A stretch of DNA of 64,000 nucleotides, from contig CAXXSW010000007.1 of NCBI GenBank assembly GCA_963677625.2, positions 310,001 through 374,000 on the forward strand, read 5' to 3'. Under the pieces are notes generated by a model. It worked only from the letters and a program-made list of their open reading frames with translations. It had not been told where the DNA came from and did not search any database. This DNA is from UBA1351 sp963677625. GTDB taxonomy: Bacteria; Bacillota; Clostridia; Lachnospirales; Vallitaleaceae. Both the position numbers and the translations under genes were made by a program. How positions within the stretch are numbered: position 1 is the first letter of the stretch; every line of letters begins with the position of its first letter. Below are positions 24,776 through 34,617 of this stretch, in pieces.

Positions 24776-26482
24776 TTAACATTTTTTGTTATTGATGATC
24801 TTGTCGTAGTATTCTTGTGGTGAACAAAAGGCCATTCTTTTAAAGAACCTAGTGAAGGAAGTCGGATTCTCATACCCAACAGCAATACTGATCTCATTAA
24901 TCTTAAACTTACCCATTTTCATCATTGATTTAGCTTTTTCGATACGCTTTCGATCGATGTAGTCCGAGACATTCTCACCTGTCACCTGTTTATAAAATCG
25001 AGATAAATAAGATGGATTTAAATAGACTTGCTCAGAAAGCTTGACTAAGGATAGCTCTTCACCAAGATTTTGCTTGATATATAAGTGAATTTTGTCTATA
25101 AGCTTGTCCGTTCGATTCGCCTCTTCTTCCGACCTAACTTCAAAAATGGCTTTGCTAATCTTAAAAAGATAATCTATACCATCCTCCCAACTATTATGTT
25201 GATCGATTCGCATGAGCTTATTTTGATCGATTTTAAAGGCTAATAGCACATTAAGCCTTCTTTCATTGATATATATTAATATAGCTGTTGCACATCGGTA
25301 ATATAGTTCAATAGCTATAGCATGATTCATACTTTTAATTGGCTTTAATACATTTAGATATTCCGAAAGTCTAGTAAAATATTCTTCTTGTTGTCCACGG
25401 CCAAGTAAGGTAGATATCCATTCATTACTTTGATGGTGGATTTTTGACAAGGTTACTCTTTGACTTTCATCAATACTTATCACCTCCTTATGCAATAAAT
25501 CCTCTTGACTATAATCATCATATTCTTCTTCAATAATCACGCTACTAGTGGACATATCATCTAAGTCGCCTAGAATTCTTGATAACTTGTTAAACTTATG
25601 GTACAAGTCTTCCCACTCACAGGGAATCTTATTCATAATAAAACTAATGTTATTCAGCTTTTTTTCTCTAGTCGTATTTTGAACAAGTTCAAGGATACCT
25701 TTCATAAAGATTGTTACTTCTCCATACAATTTCTCAATTCCATCATCAAATCTTTCTGATAGGTTCTTGGGTTGTACAAACATATAAAAACGATTTCTAT
25801 CATCCACAATAATAAGACTTGCTACTTTAGTCCAAATCTTTTTTTCTATATTTTGTTTCATTGAATAAATGTATTCAACCTGTTCCCAGTAACTGATTTC
25901 ATTTATACTTCCCGTATTTTCACCCATTACCAATAAGACAGGAAAATCCTTATTAAGCGGAATTTCAAGTCTATCAAAAGCTGTTGAGTCAAAATTGTTT
26001 GACTGATTACCGTGTAGGAGGCGAAGTAAAAATTCCTTTTGCAAAAGATTTTTAGCTGTAGCAATCTGTTCTTTTGACTCTTGAATAAAATAGGCCAACT
26101 CATTACTCTTATCCAAGTCATCAATAGCGTCTACTACAGCACTGACTACTTTGTCTGGGTCTTCTGATTTTAGAATATACCCGACACTTTGATATTGCAT
26201 GGCACTATAAATATAGTCAAAATTTGCATAACCAGTTAAAAAAATGACTTTACAACTTGGCCATCTTGATTGAATTTCACCAAGTAATTCAATTCCATCA
26301 ATCTCAGGCATATTAATGTCGGATAGAACTATATCCATTCTTGTTCTACTTAACCAATGAATGGCCTCTTCTCCTGAGTATGCCTTATAAATATCCAGTT
26401 CAATTTCTTTTACACTATTTAAAATTTCGTACAAACCATTCACAATTATCTCTTCGTCGTCCACAATTAGCAAGCGATACAA
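24776..26482 (-). CDS. YesN-type response regulator with AraC output domain
   Basis: Protein of 568 residues. The receiver (1-120) has DDEE and the phosphoacceptor in DIVLSDINMPEIDG. A long central linker is followed by an AraC-type DNA-binding domain (about 465-565). The start is a TTG directly after the kinase stop (26483), with GAGGAG nine bases before it; the rare start may set its level below the kinase. It presumably activates the binding-protein gene 150 bases downstream. Confidence 0.88.
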   Translation of the reverse strand: MYRLLIVDDEEIIVNGLYEILNSVKEIELDIYKAYSGEEAIHWLSRTRMDIVLSDINMPEIDGIELLGEIQSRWPSCKVIFLTGYANFDYIYSAMQYQSVGYILKSEDPDKVVSAVVDAIDDLDKSNELAYFIQESKEQIATAKNLLQKEFLLRLLHGNQSNNFDSTAFDRLEIPLNKDFPVLLVMGENTGSINEISYWEQVEYIYSMKQNIEKKIWTKVASLIIVDDRNRFYMFVQPKNLSERFDDGIEKLYGEVTIFMKGILELVQNTTREKKLNNISFIMNKIPCEWEDLYHKFNKLSRILGDLDDMSTSSVIIEEEYDDYSQEDLLHKEVISIDESQRVTLSKIHHQSNEWISTLLGRGQQEEYFTRLSEYLNVLKPIKSMNHAIAIELYYRCATAILIYINERRLNVLLAFKIDQNKLMRIDQHNSWEDGIDYLFKISKAIFEVRSEEEANRTDKLIDKIHLYIKQNLGEELSLVKLSEQVYLNPSYLSRFYKQVTGENVSDYIDRKRIEKAKSMMKMGKFKINEISIAVGYENPTSFTRFFKRMAFCSPQEYYDKIINNKKC

Positions 26483-28231
26483 TTACATCATCTCCTCAAT
26501 CAATTCATTGTCATTTTTTACAATTCTAAGTATTACCTTTAACCCACCGAACCTACTTCTTGCAAATGTTAATCCACTACTTTCTCCAAATAACAATTGA
26601 ATTCTTCGATGTATGTTTTTTAATCCTGACATCTCATCTTCCTGACCACACTTATTTCTAAGTTCATTTAGATCTGTCAGTAGTTGATCATTAACGTTTT
26701 CACCATTATCTTCAAAAATAATATCTAAGCCTTGATCATCTATTACATAATCAATTAAAAGTCTTCCTTCTCTTTTTTTATCAATAACATATTCAAAAAC
26801 ATTTTCAATAATAGGCTGTAATATCAATCTTGGTACTTTTGTCGTTTCATATTCTTCCGGAAGTTCAGAGACTGACAATGTTAACCTTTTTGAAAACCGC
26901 ATTTTTTGAATTTCCATGTAAACTTTTGCATGTTCAACTTCTTCACTCAAGGAAATCACGTCGGTGCCATTATGGGTAACATATCGAAAGTATTCACCCA
27001 ATTTTTTAGTAAAGACAATTAAATTCTCATCTCCTATTCTCGCCATTGTATTAATGAGAAAAAAGCTATTATATAAAAAATGGGGATTAATCTGTGACTG
27101 AAGATGCTTTAACTCAGCTCTTTGTGTCATGATTTTTTGCTTATATACTTGGTCAATCAATGTACCAATCTTTGCTACCATATCGTTAAAACGTCTATAG
27201 ATATATTCAAATTCATCAGTAAGATTATGCCTGATTGATACATCCAAATCTCCCTTTTCAACTTTTTTAAAAGCTTTGACAAGCTTTGTCATTGGCTCAT
27301 GAATATACTTGTATGTTGAAAATGAATATATAATAAAGATGAGTACAGAAGCCACTGAAAAAATCCAAAACCAGACTTGTATCTGTCTTAAGGGTTTCAT
27401 AATAAGCTTCTCTGGAACATATTTCATCAGTCTTGCATCTAGATATTTAGAATCAGATACAGCAACGTAATAATCATTATGATTATGTGTAACCGTATTA
27501 ATTATTCCAGGTTCTGCTTCATAGATAAATTTTTTAATAGTTTCGATTGAGATGGACTGACTGGAATCTGAACGAAAATACATGGTATCTAAACCCGAAT
27601 GGATAGAGAGAATCATTTCACTATCCATATTCTGTGTTAGCAAAGTCAGTGTTTCAATGAGTTTTTCCTTATCAAACTGAATAATAATGGAAAAAAGACT
27701 CGTACCTCCACCATATAATCCATTATCATAAGTCGTCATATATATATCATCGTCATAGAAAAGTAATTGAGCTCCTTTACGATCATCTAAGACCCTTATC
27801 TCTTCAAACTCACTTTCTTTAAAGTTGACAATCCCATCATTTGCAGATATGGATTTATTAATGGGTACAATGTAGGCAGTAACATCCTTAATATACGGAC
27901 TACTATTTCGAATCGTTACTAAACGATTTTGCAATTGAATCATGCTTTGTTGCCGCTCATACAAACTAGTTATCCTCCAAAGAATTGCTAATTTGTTAAG
28001 ATTCTCATCATTCAAGCAGTCATATTGCAACATCTTGGTGTTCTCAAAAGAATCTTCTAAATCATTTAAATAGTATTCTATCTGAGCTGACATAGATTGG
28101 TTGATTTCTGTCTTCACAACATTCATGGCTAATAAATTCATAGTCATGCCTAGTAAATAAATAGGTATAATAATCATTAGAAACGTTACCATAAGTCTGC
28201 TAAAAATAGTTTTATAAATCCTTCGATGCAT
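26483..28231 (-). CDS. YesM-type membrane sensor histidine kinase
   Basis: Protein of about 582 residues. A membrane span (about 12-34), a large extracellular sensor region (to about 280), a second span (about 283-305), a HAMP domain and a HisKA_7TM/HATPase module with phosphoacceptor His in QINPHFLYN. The G box reads FEDNGENVNDQ. GGAGG precedes the ATG at 28231; a frame five codons longer lacks one. It is first in the operon and has its own promoter at 28314-28342. Confidence 0.9.
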   Translation of the reverse strand: MHRRIYKTIFSRLMVTFLMIIIPIYLLGMTMNLLAMNVVKTEINQSMSAQIEYYLNDLEDSFENTKMLQYDCLNDENLNKLAILWRITSLYERQQSMIQLQNRLVTIRNSSPYIKDVTAYIVPINKSISANDGIVNFKESEFEEIRVLDDRKGAQLLFYDDDIYMTTYDNGLYGGGTSLFSIIIQFDKEKLIETLTLLTQNMDSEMILSIHSGLDTMYFRSDSSQSISIETIKKFIYEAEPGIINTVTHNHNDYYVAVSDSKYLDARLMKYVPEKLIMKPLRQIQVWFWIFSVASVLIFIIYSFSTYKYIHEPMTKLVKAFKKVEKGDLDVSIRHNLTDEFEYIYRRFNDMVAKIGTLIDQVYKQKIMTQRAELKHLQSQINPHFLYNSFFLINTMARIGDENLIVFTKKLGEYFRYVTHNGTDVISLSEEVEHAKVYMEIQKMRFSKRLTLSVSELPEEYETTKVPRLILQPIIENVFEYVIDKKREGRLLIDYVIDDQGLDIIFEDNGENVNDQLLTDLNELRNKCGQEDEMSGLKNIHRRIQLLFGESSGLTFARSRFGGLKVILRIVKNDNELIEEMM

Positions 28232-28313
28232 CAAAATAGCCTCCATTCATCTCTCAAACTATATTTATTTCTGCTCTAATCTAGAGGGTTTAACTATATA
28301 TATACATAGATAT

Positions 28314-28342
28314 ACAATAGTTTAAAATGAAAAACTAGTCAA
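28314..28342 (-). promoter_or_regulatory. Promoter of the kinase-led transport operon
   Basis: TTGACT (5 of 6), a 17-base spacer and TATTGT (4 of 6), giving an untranslated leader of about 75 bases before the kinase start. Confidence 0.55.
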
Positions 28343-28362
28343 TAATGGAGTTTTCATAAGGT

Positions 28363-28386
28363 GAAACAAAGCGAACTTTTCTATAG
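28363..28386. repeat. Dispersed repeat, copy 1 (GAAACAAAGCGA...CTATAG)
   Basis: AAACAAAGCGA and CTATAG, 9 bases apart, recur in a longer form at 46108-46145. Both copies lie directly beside a terminator hairpin, so they may be a small interspersed element or part of terminator DNA. Confidence 0.4.
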
Positions 28387-28390
28387 AGCA

Positions 28391-28423
28391 ACAAAAAAAG
28401 ACCTCCTGATGCATGAGGTCTTT
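28391..28423 (-). terminator. Rho-independent terminator after the LysM esterase gene
   Basis: A 9-bp stem (AAAGACCTC with GAGGTCTTT) followed on the minus strand by a run of T residues. It ends the long operon of region C. Confidence 0.85.
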
Positions 28424-28489
28424 CTCTAGTAAAGTTTCCTTTACAGTATTCAATCAGATCTTCTTCCGTAAACATGACCCAATATTAGA

Positions 28490-29989
28490 CTATGGGATTA
28501 ATAATTCTTGACCTGCATAAATCGAATGATAATTTTTCAGGTTATTATAGTCCCCAAGTTCCTGATATGTCATATTGTATTCTTTCGCAATTTTCCATAG
28601 TACATCCCCAGTTTTAACCACGTATACTTGATTACTGCTTACCTCTTTTTCATTACTTAGGCTTTTGGTCCAAAGAACATTTTCTGCAAAGTAAGTGAAT
28701 AATCTTGGCCAAGTAAACCAATCGTGAGCGCCTGGTACATAATAAGAGATGTGTTCAATATTGTTTTCACTAAGTTTTTGTTCAAACTTTGCAGTACCAA
28801 TATCCGTTTGATTATATGCCATATCCTCTTCACCAGCACCAACCATTAATACTGCATTTTTGAGGTCAGTACTAGATAAATCAAAATTGTCTCCTCCAGC
28901 AATTGCGCCACTGAAGTTACCAAAATATGCAAATTCCGAAGCTGCATGCATATATATGTATGAGGTAGTCAATCCTCCCATAGAAAGACCGCAAAACGCT
29001 CTATCCTGTGGGCTTTCAGAAACATTAAAATTTTTCTCAACAAAAGGAATCACCTTATTCAATATATTATCTTGAATAGTTGCAAAATCCCAATTATCTT
29101 CTTCACTAGGGTATACAGCATTATTCATTGTAACAACAACGGCTTCAGAAGTTTTTCCTTGAGCAATAAGGTTATCCATAATGTTGTTAAGACCACCTTG
29201 GTGATACCAATCGCCTTCATTACCACCACCACCATGTGAAACATATACAACTTTGTATGGTTGGTCTGAATTCTCATCAAAATCAGCAGGCAAATAAACG
29301 CCAAGATATTGAGTTGTCTTATTCACATCAAGGTACGGATAAAAAGTTACTGTCCCCTGCTTTGAAGTGTCGCGTGTTGCAATCCAAGGATAGTCTTCAG
29401 AAGTCCCAACACTTAGAACACTATTTCTTTGCATGTCCGTTGGCGAACCCACATATGGTGCATTATTGGGATCTACTACCCAATCACCAAAAACTCCAAA
29501 GTGAGCGATTCCATGCTGGCTACCATCCGAAGTTAAACTATTTGCAAAAGCTGTTGGTTGATCAGCAGCAACCGGCTCCCCCCAAACCGCATTTATTTGG
29601 AAGTGATAGTCATAGGATCCTTTTGGAAGAGTAATCGTCGTTGTATAGACCTGATTGGTTTCATCAAAGGTCATATCTTGATAGTAAAAACCACCAACGG
29701 ATTCCATTCCTGGAAGATACTGGTCTGGTGTATACCTTTTATCAAGGTCATTCATACCCGTTTGGTCTGTGTTCCCAGTTAGATTAGTATAATAGAATAG
29801 AAACTCTCCCATCAACTGAATACTAGTAATTGTTCCATCATAATCATTTGGGTCAAAAGTCAATGTTATTGGATATAACTCCTCTTCTGTTGATGCATAA
29901 ACATCAATATTATTAATTGATATTGATGCAAGCGATACTGCAATTACTAATAATAATGTACCCACTTTGTTAATCTTAATACCTTTCAT
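28490..29989 (-). CDS. Secreted CE1-like esterase with N-terminal Ig-like and C-terminal LysM domains
   Basis: Protein of about 499 residues. It has a signal peptide (cleavage likely after VYA near residue 32), an early-set/CBM48-like beta domain (about 38-200), a CE1-type alpha/beta-hydrolase domain with the nucleophile in GLSMGG (near residue 325) and a probable catalytic His in PGAHDW, and a LysM repeat at the C-terminus (about 456-499). CE1 enzymes remove acetyl, feruloyl or similar groups from xylan. LysM should tether it to the cell wall. I start at the ATG at 29989, with GGAGGG upstream. It is the only exported hydrolase seen here; the related esterase at 33274-34569 lacks signal and LysM. 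Confidence 0.85.
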   Translation of the reverse strand: MKGIKINKVGTLLLVIAVSLASISINNIDVYASTEEELYPITLTFDPNDYDGTITSIQLMGEFLFYYTNLTGNTDQTGMNDLDKRYTPDQYLPGMESVGGFYYQDMTFDETNQVYTTTITLPKGSYDYHFQINAVWGEPVAADQPTAFANSLTSDGSQHGIAHFGVFGDWVVDPNNAPYVGSPTDMQRNSVLSVGTSEDYPWIATRDTSKQGTVTFYPYLDVNKTTQYLGVYLPADFDENSDQPYKVVYVSHGGGGNEGDWYHQGGLNNIMDNLIAQGKTSEAVVVTMNNAVYPSEEDNWDFATIQDNILNKVIPFVEKNFNVSESPQDRAFCGLSMGGLTTSYIYMHAASEFAYFGNFSGAIAGGDNFDLSSTDLKNAVLMVGAGEEDMAYNQTDIGTAKFEQKLSENNIEHISYYVPGAHDWFTWPRLFTYFAENVLWTKSLSNEKEVSSNQVYVVKTGDVLWKIAKEYNMTYQELGDYNNLKNYHSIYAGQELLIP

Positions 29990-30001
29990 TTTTCCCTCCA
30001 A

Positions 30002-30232
30002 TATTCTTTACTCATGATGCACATTTTAGATTTACATGGTGCAAGCCAGTGTAAACTTAGACATTATGCACTAAAATAAATCTAATATATGAAATTATTT
30101 GGTAATTTTATTATAAGAGATAATATTTTCCTAAAATAGGATTATTGTTACCATGAGTTGGATAATAATGACTATATTATCCTTGAAATTGGAAGTAACT
30201 TCATACTGAACCAGTTCCGATTTAGTAAATAT
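30002..30232. other. Leader region of the LysM esterase gene with inverted repeats
   Basis: 231 bases without a gene. TAGATTTA at 30027-30034 pairs with TAAATCTA at 30077-30084, and TGCAC at 30018-30022 pairs with GTGCA at 30039-30043. I see no confident promoter. The region may carry its own promoter or a structured leader. Confidence 0.35.
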
Positions 30233-31024
30233 TTATTCACTCAACCATTGAATACCTTTAAGGATATTTCTATCCCAAAAATCCCATTCATGTGCACCTG
30301 GTTCTTCTAAATATGTCAATTCACCGCCATTAGCCTCTAAAAAAGACTTATATCGTCTATTCAGATCCAGGAGAAAGTCTTCTGTCCCACAAGCCATAAA
30401 AATCTTAACCTTTTCCTTGGCATCTAAAAACACTTGCTCAGGATCCATATCACTACCAAGAACCTTATCTAAATCTCCAAAAATTCGCTCTGCATAAGAA
30501 CGTTTTTGCCAAGGCATAGGTGCCTCTTCCGTGTAATCTGCAAGATTATATGTTATCAAGGCACTAGATAAGGCAATAATTTTACTAAACACTTGGCTAT
30601 ACTTAAATCCATTTATAATAGAACCTGCTCCACCCATGGATAAGCCACCAATGTAAGTATCTGCTCTGTCTTCTGAAAGCGGAAACAAACTCCTAGTTAC
30701 TTGAATCAGTTCTTTTCCTATAAACTCTCCCCACCTTGATGTTTCACAATTATCAACATAAAAATTGTTATCACCATCAGGCATAATTACTGCAATATTA
30801 TTCTCTTTTGCATAACGTTCAATCCTAGACCCATACAACCAATCATGTTCATCTCCTGTCACACCATGGAGCAAGTATAAGGTTTTCATCTTCTTGCCTC
30901 CAGCATAAGGATTTGGATTTGGGTTCAAAAAATTCTCACCAAAATCCTCGAAGGGTATAATTGCTGTAAATGACACAAAACCTCCTAAACAGTTTGAATT
31001 GTATCTCGTATTAATAATAGCCAT
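30233..31024 (-). CDS. Intracellular esterase, CE1/tributyrin-esterase type
   Basis: Alpha/beta hydrolase of 263 residues of the esterase D-like family. The oxyanion-side motif LLHGVTGDEHDW is followed by the nucleophile S129 in GGLSMGG, with H245 in PGAHEW and an Asp in GTEDF. No signal peptide. AGGAGG precedes the ATG. It overlaps no neighbour and lies 12 bases after the GH3 gene. Probably removes acetyl or feruloyl groups from imported xylo-oligosaccharides. Confidence 0.88.
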   Translation of the reverse strand: MAIINTRYNSNCLGGFVSFTAIIPFEDFGENFLNPNPNPYAGGKKMKTLYLLHGVTGDEHDWLYGSRIERYAKENNIAVIMPDGDNNFYVDNCETSRWGEFIGKELIQVTRSLFPLSEDRADTYIGGLSMGGAGSIINGFKYSQVFSKIIALSSALITYNLADYTEEAPMPWQKRSYAERIFGDLDKVLGSDMDPEQVFLDAKEKVKIFMACGTEDFLLDLNRRYKSFLEANGGELTYLEEPGAHEWDFWDRNILKGIQWLSE

Positions 31025-31036
31025 TTTCTACCTCCT

Positions 31037-33241
31037 CTAAAAGTTTATATTTATCTCATCTGTTTGACAATCTCTTGAATTCCCACCAACAAACACTTTA
31101 AATACACCATCTTCCAACAAATAATTCATGTCATTGTCGTAAAATCCTAATTTATCTTTTGAAATCCTAATCTCAATCTCTTTACTTTCATCAGGATCCA
31201 AAGCCACTTTTTTATATGCCTTCAAGGATTTTACCGGACGAATCATAGATGCAGCCTTGTCTTGAATATAGACCTGAAGGGTTTCAATACCCTGGCATTT
31301 CCCTGTATTTTTTACTTGCACCTTGATTATTAACTCTTCTTGAGTTTGAGTGATAACCATATTTGAATAATCGAACGAAGTATAACTAAGCCCATATCCG
31401 AAGGGATATAAAGGTTCCAGGGGAGCATCAATATAACGTGATGAAAACTTACTCTTACCACCTGGTCTACCAGTATTGGGATGGTCATAATAGCTTGGAC
31501 ACTGACCTACCATGGCAGGGAATGTTACACATAATTTTCCACTAGGATTATAGTCGCCAAAAAGAACATCTGACACAGCATTTCCCATCTGAACACCCAA
31601 CTGCCACCCTTCAACAATAGCATGAGCATGTTGGTCAACCCATGGAATAGCCAAGGGACGTCCATTCATCAATACAACTATAAGAGGTTTTCCTGTATCT
31701 ACTGCGGCCTTTAACATATCCAATTGGTCACCAGGTAAAGAAATATCAGCTCGAGATGCCGCTTCACCGCTCATACCTATAGTCTCGCCAACAACAGCAA
31801 CAATAACATCAGAGTCAGCCGCTACTTGATTCAATTCATCTTGATTGAAGGGCTCTTTTACTCCACAAGTTTTAGCATATGTCACATTAGCATTGGCATT
31901 TTTCAACCCTTGATAGATACTGACACAGTCCTTGCTTCGCCCCGCTATGGCCCAAGAACCCATAACTTCATCAGGCATATCTGCCAGTTCTCCAACCAAA
32001 CCAATACGGACTCCTCTATCTATAGGTAAAACTCCATCATTCTTTAACAAAACAATGGATTTTCTGGCTGCCTTTAAAGATGACTCAATATGCTCTTTGG
32101 GTAATTCTTCATATAAATTCATCTGATCTTCAGCTACATATGGATTGTCAAATAAACCAAATCCCATTTTTATCGTAAGTATACGTCGAACAGCTTCATC
32201 CAATACCTTCATGGATACACGCCCGTCAGCCACTTGAGTTTCCAAAAAACCACTGTAAGCATTTGAGTTCATATCCATATCCATGCCAGCTACGACAGCT
32301 TTTTCTCCTGCTTCCTCCAAATCAGATGCAATTCCATGGCGAACGCAATCATGAATTGCATTTGCATCACTTACCACAAACCCTTGGAAGTTATAAGTCG
32401 ATTTGAGAATATCCCTAAGCAAATACTGATTAAGGGTACAAGGAATACCATTATAATCGTTAAATGCTCCCATAACCGTTCCTGCTCCCTCCTTAATACC
32501 TTCTTTAAAAGGGTCAAGGTAGGTATTAAAAAGAACATTTGGAGCCATTGATACCGTATTATAATCTCGTCCACCTTCAGCTGCACCATAGGCGACGTAA
32601 TGTTTTAAACAAGCAACAAGGTTTTTACCTGATTTATAATTCGAACCTTGAAAACCTTTAACCTTTGCTCTGGAAAAAACAGAAGCCAGATATGGGTCCT
32701 CACCTGGTGATTCTGCAACTCGACCCCACCGGGCATCACGGGCAATGTCAACCATTGGTGCAAAAGTCCAATGAATATTGTGACTTCTAGCTTCTTTAGC
32801 TGCAATCATAGCTGTTTCTTCAAAAAGTTCATCATCCCAACTACATGCTTCGGCTAAGGGTATTGGAAAAACTGTATGAAATCCATGTATGACATCAAAC
32901 CCAAAAATCAGAGGAATGCCTAAACGTGTTTCTTCCATAGCTATACGTTGAAGTTCATTGGCCTTTTTAGGGTCATTAATTAAAAAAGACCCAATTCGTC
33001 CTTGCCTGATATCATCTTCATGATAATCCTTCTCTGCCTTTCGCATGGTATTCTCAAATTCTTCTTTTGAGATTCTACCTTCTGTCATCATTTCAATCAA
33101 TTCCACAAAAGACACATCAAAACCTCCAACTATTGATGGAGATAACTGATTCATTTGACCCACTTTTTCTTCAAGGGTCATTTGGGCGATTAAATTATTT
33201 ATGGATTTTTCCTCTTCCAATGTTAAAAATCGATTCATCAT
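31037..33241 (-). CDS. GH3 beta-glucosidase/beta-xylosidase (BglX-like)
   Basis: Protein of 734 residues with the GH3 barrel, the alpha/beta sandwich and a C-terminal fibronectin-type domain. The nucleophile Asp is in GFVVSDANA, the substrate-binding KH in LKHYVAYGAAEGGRDY. No signal peptide, so it acts on imported sugars. I start at the ATG at 33241, seven bases after AAAGG, rather than five codons upstream. It lies between two esterase genes and probably cleaves terminal glucose or xylose from de-esterified oligosaccharides. Confidence 0.92.
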   Translation of the reverse strand: MMNRFLTLEEEKSINNLIAQMTLEEKVGQMNQLSPSIVGGFDVSFVELIEMMTEGRISKEEFENTMRKAEKDYHEDDIRQGRIGSFLINDPKKANELQRIAMEETRLGIPLIFGFDVIHGFHTVFPIPLAEACSWDDELFEETAMIAAKEARSHNIHWTFAPMVDIARDARWGRVAESPGEDPYLASVFSRAKVKGFQGSNYKSGKNLVACLKHYVAYGAAEGGRDYNTVSMAPNVLFNTYLDPFKEGIKEGAGTVMGAFNDYNGIPCTLNQYLLRDILKSTYNFQGFVVSDANAIHDCVRHGIASDLEEAGEKAVVAGMDMDMNSNAYSGFLETQVADGRVSMKVLDEAVRRILTIKMGFGLFDNPYVAEDQMNLYEELPKEHIESSLKAARKSIVLLKNDGVLPIDRGVRIGLVGELADMPDEVMGSWAIAGRSKDCVSIYQGLKNANANVTYAKTCGVKEPFNQDELNQVAADSDVIVAVVGETIGMSGEAASRADISLPGDQLDMLKAAVDTGKPLIVVLMNGRPLAIPWVDQHAHAIVEGWQLGVQMGNAVSDVLFGDYNPSGKLCVTFPAMVGQCPSYYDHPNTGRPGGKSKFSSRYIDAPLEPLYPFGYGLSYTSFDYSNMVITQTQEELIIKVQVKNTGKCQGIETLQVYIQDKAASMIRPVKSLKAYKKVALDPDESKEIEIRISKDKLGFYDNDMNYLLEDGVFKVFVGGNSRDCQTDEININF

Positions 33242-33273
33242 TATATTACCTTTCAATTAAACTCATTATTATC

Positions 33274-34569
33274 CTATGGATTCTTCCACAAGACTCGTCC
33301 TACAAAATCTTCAAAAATTCTCCTCCAGACAGACCACTGATGTCCACCCTCCGGAAAGAAGCTAGTAAAACTTATCTTATTATTATAACAGGTATCTTGT
33401 AAATTAAAACTATGATTATAGGCCGCATCATCAAATCTTCCTGCCCCAATATGAATCTCAGGAAATTGATATTGGGGTGATTTGAGGTCAAGTAAATCTC
33501 GCTGTCCACCACTCCAAATACCGAAATAAGCGAATTGCTCCGGATACTGGGAAAACAAATCAAAAGCAAGTAAACCTCCTGCCGAAAAACCTGCAAAAGC
33601 CCTTCCCTCAGGTCCTTTTTTGATATAATACTTAGATTCTATATAGGGAATAATATCATTCATAATATTTGGAATGCATTTTTCAGAATTATTCCATTGG
33701 AACCTTTCATTGTTCATGGCTACAACCACCATAGGTTCAGCCTTATTCAAACCAATTAAATGGTTTAAAATATTTTCCAATGCACCTTGATTAAACCAGT
33801 CATTTTCATTTCCTCCACCACCATGAGATAAGTATAGAACAGGATATTTCTTACTAGCCATTTTATCATAAGATGGGGGCAAATAGATACGTAAGGGTTG
33901 ATTTTCCTCTAGATCAACTTGTATACTTGTCTTATATGTGTCACTTAGGACTCTTCCTTTTTCGAACCTAATATCAGGCAACTCAATTGACCGATCCATC
34001 TTTTGGAGTTTTTTATTAAAAGGTAGGTAAATCTGACTAAATTTCTGATTTTCCCCATCATAAACCGATAAGTTGTTTGGGTCAGGTATTGTCTTCATAA
34101 GAATAGGATTACCGTCTGGTATATCTAAAACAAATCGATAGTTAAAGACTCCCGATGGAAGAGGTATTGTGCAAGAAAAGATTCCTGTCTCATGATCTTT
34201 TTCCATTTCATAGATGCCAAGCTTTAGCACTTCCCAATCGAAATCAAATAATTTTGGGTCAACTTCTTTGCTTGATGAATTCTTAATAATATCTGGTTTT
34301 TTCAATAAGCCAAGAAGCATATGGGGAAAATAATCGGCTTTCCATTCATGGGGCCAATATCGCCCCGATGTAAAGTGACTTGAATGGTGGCTATCTGAAA
34401 ACATCCAATCACCTGCAATACTTACATGGTCTAATTCCGGTGCTTTCAAACGGAAGCTTACCACGTAACCTGTTGGTGAATCTGCTGACCTAAAAACACT
34501 TGTCTTATCAAGTATATGCACCATCTCTTTAGCTGGGTCGTCAATTCTATATATATTTTTTACAATCAT
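33274..34569 (-). CDS. CE1-like esterase with N-terminal CBM48-like domain
   Basis: Protein of 431 residues. The N-terminal beta domain (about 30-190) resembles the early-set domain of CE1/CE2-type esterases. The hydrolase domain has LSHGGGGNENDW, the nucleophile S329 in GFSAGG and H410 in EGGHQW. It has no signal peptide, unlike the related LysM-bearing enzyme. AAGGAGATG precedes the ATG. Probable role: intracellular deacylation of imported xylan fragments. Confidence 0.85.
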   Translation of the reverse strand: MIVKNIYRIDDPAKEMVHILDKTSVFRSADSPTGYVVSFRLKAPELDHVSIAGDWMFSDSHHSSHFTSGRYWPHEWKADYFPHMLLGLLKKPDIIKNSSSKEVDPKLFDFDWEVLKLGIYEMEKDHETGIFSCTIPLPSGVFNYRFVLDIPDGNPILMKTIPDPNNLSVYDGENQKFSQIYLPFNKKLQKMDRSIELPDIRFEKGRVLSDTYKTSIQVDLEENQPLRIYLPPSYDKMASKKYPVLYLSHGGGGNENDWFNQGALENILNHLIGLNKAEPMVVVAMNNERFQWNNSEKCIPNIMNDIIPYIESKYYIKKGPEGRAFAGFSAGGLLAFDLFSQYPEQFAYFGIWSGGQRDLLDLKSPQYQFPEIHIGAGRFDDAAYNHSFNLQDTCYNNKISFTSFFPEGGHQWSVWRRIFEDFVGRVLWKNP

Positions 34570-34617
34570 CCTTCATCTCCTTAACTTTAACAAAAGACAT
34601 GATCTTAACCATCTATT

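Noticed and set aside
29236..29634. Forward open frame of 132 codons inside the esterase gene
   Set aside because: Antisense shadow; the minus-strand protein has signal peptide, catalytic motifs and LysM domain.
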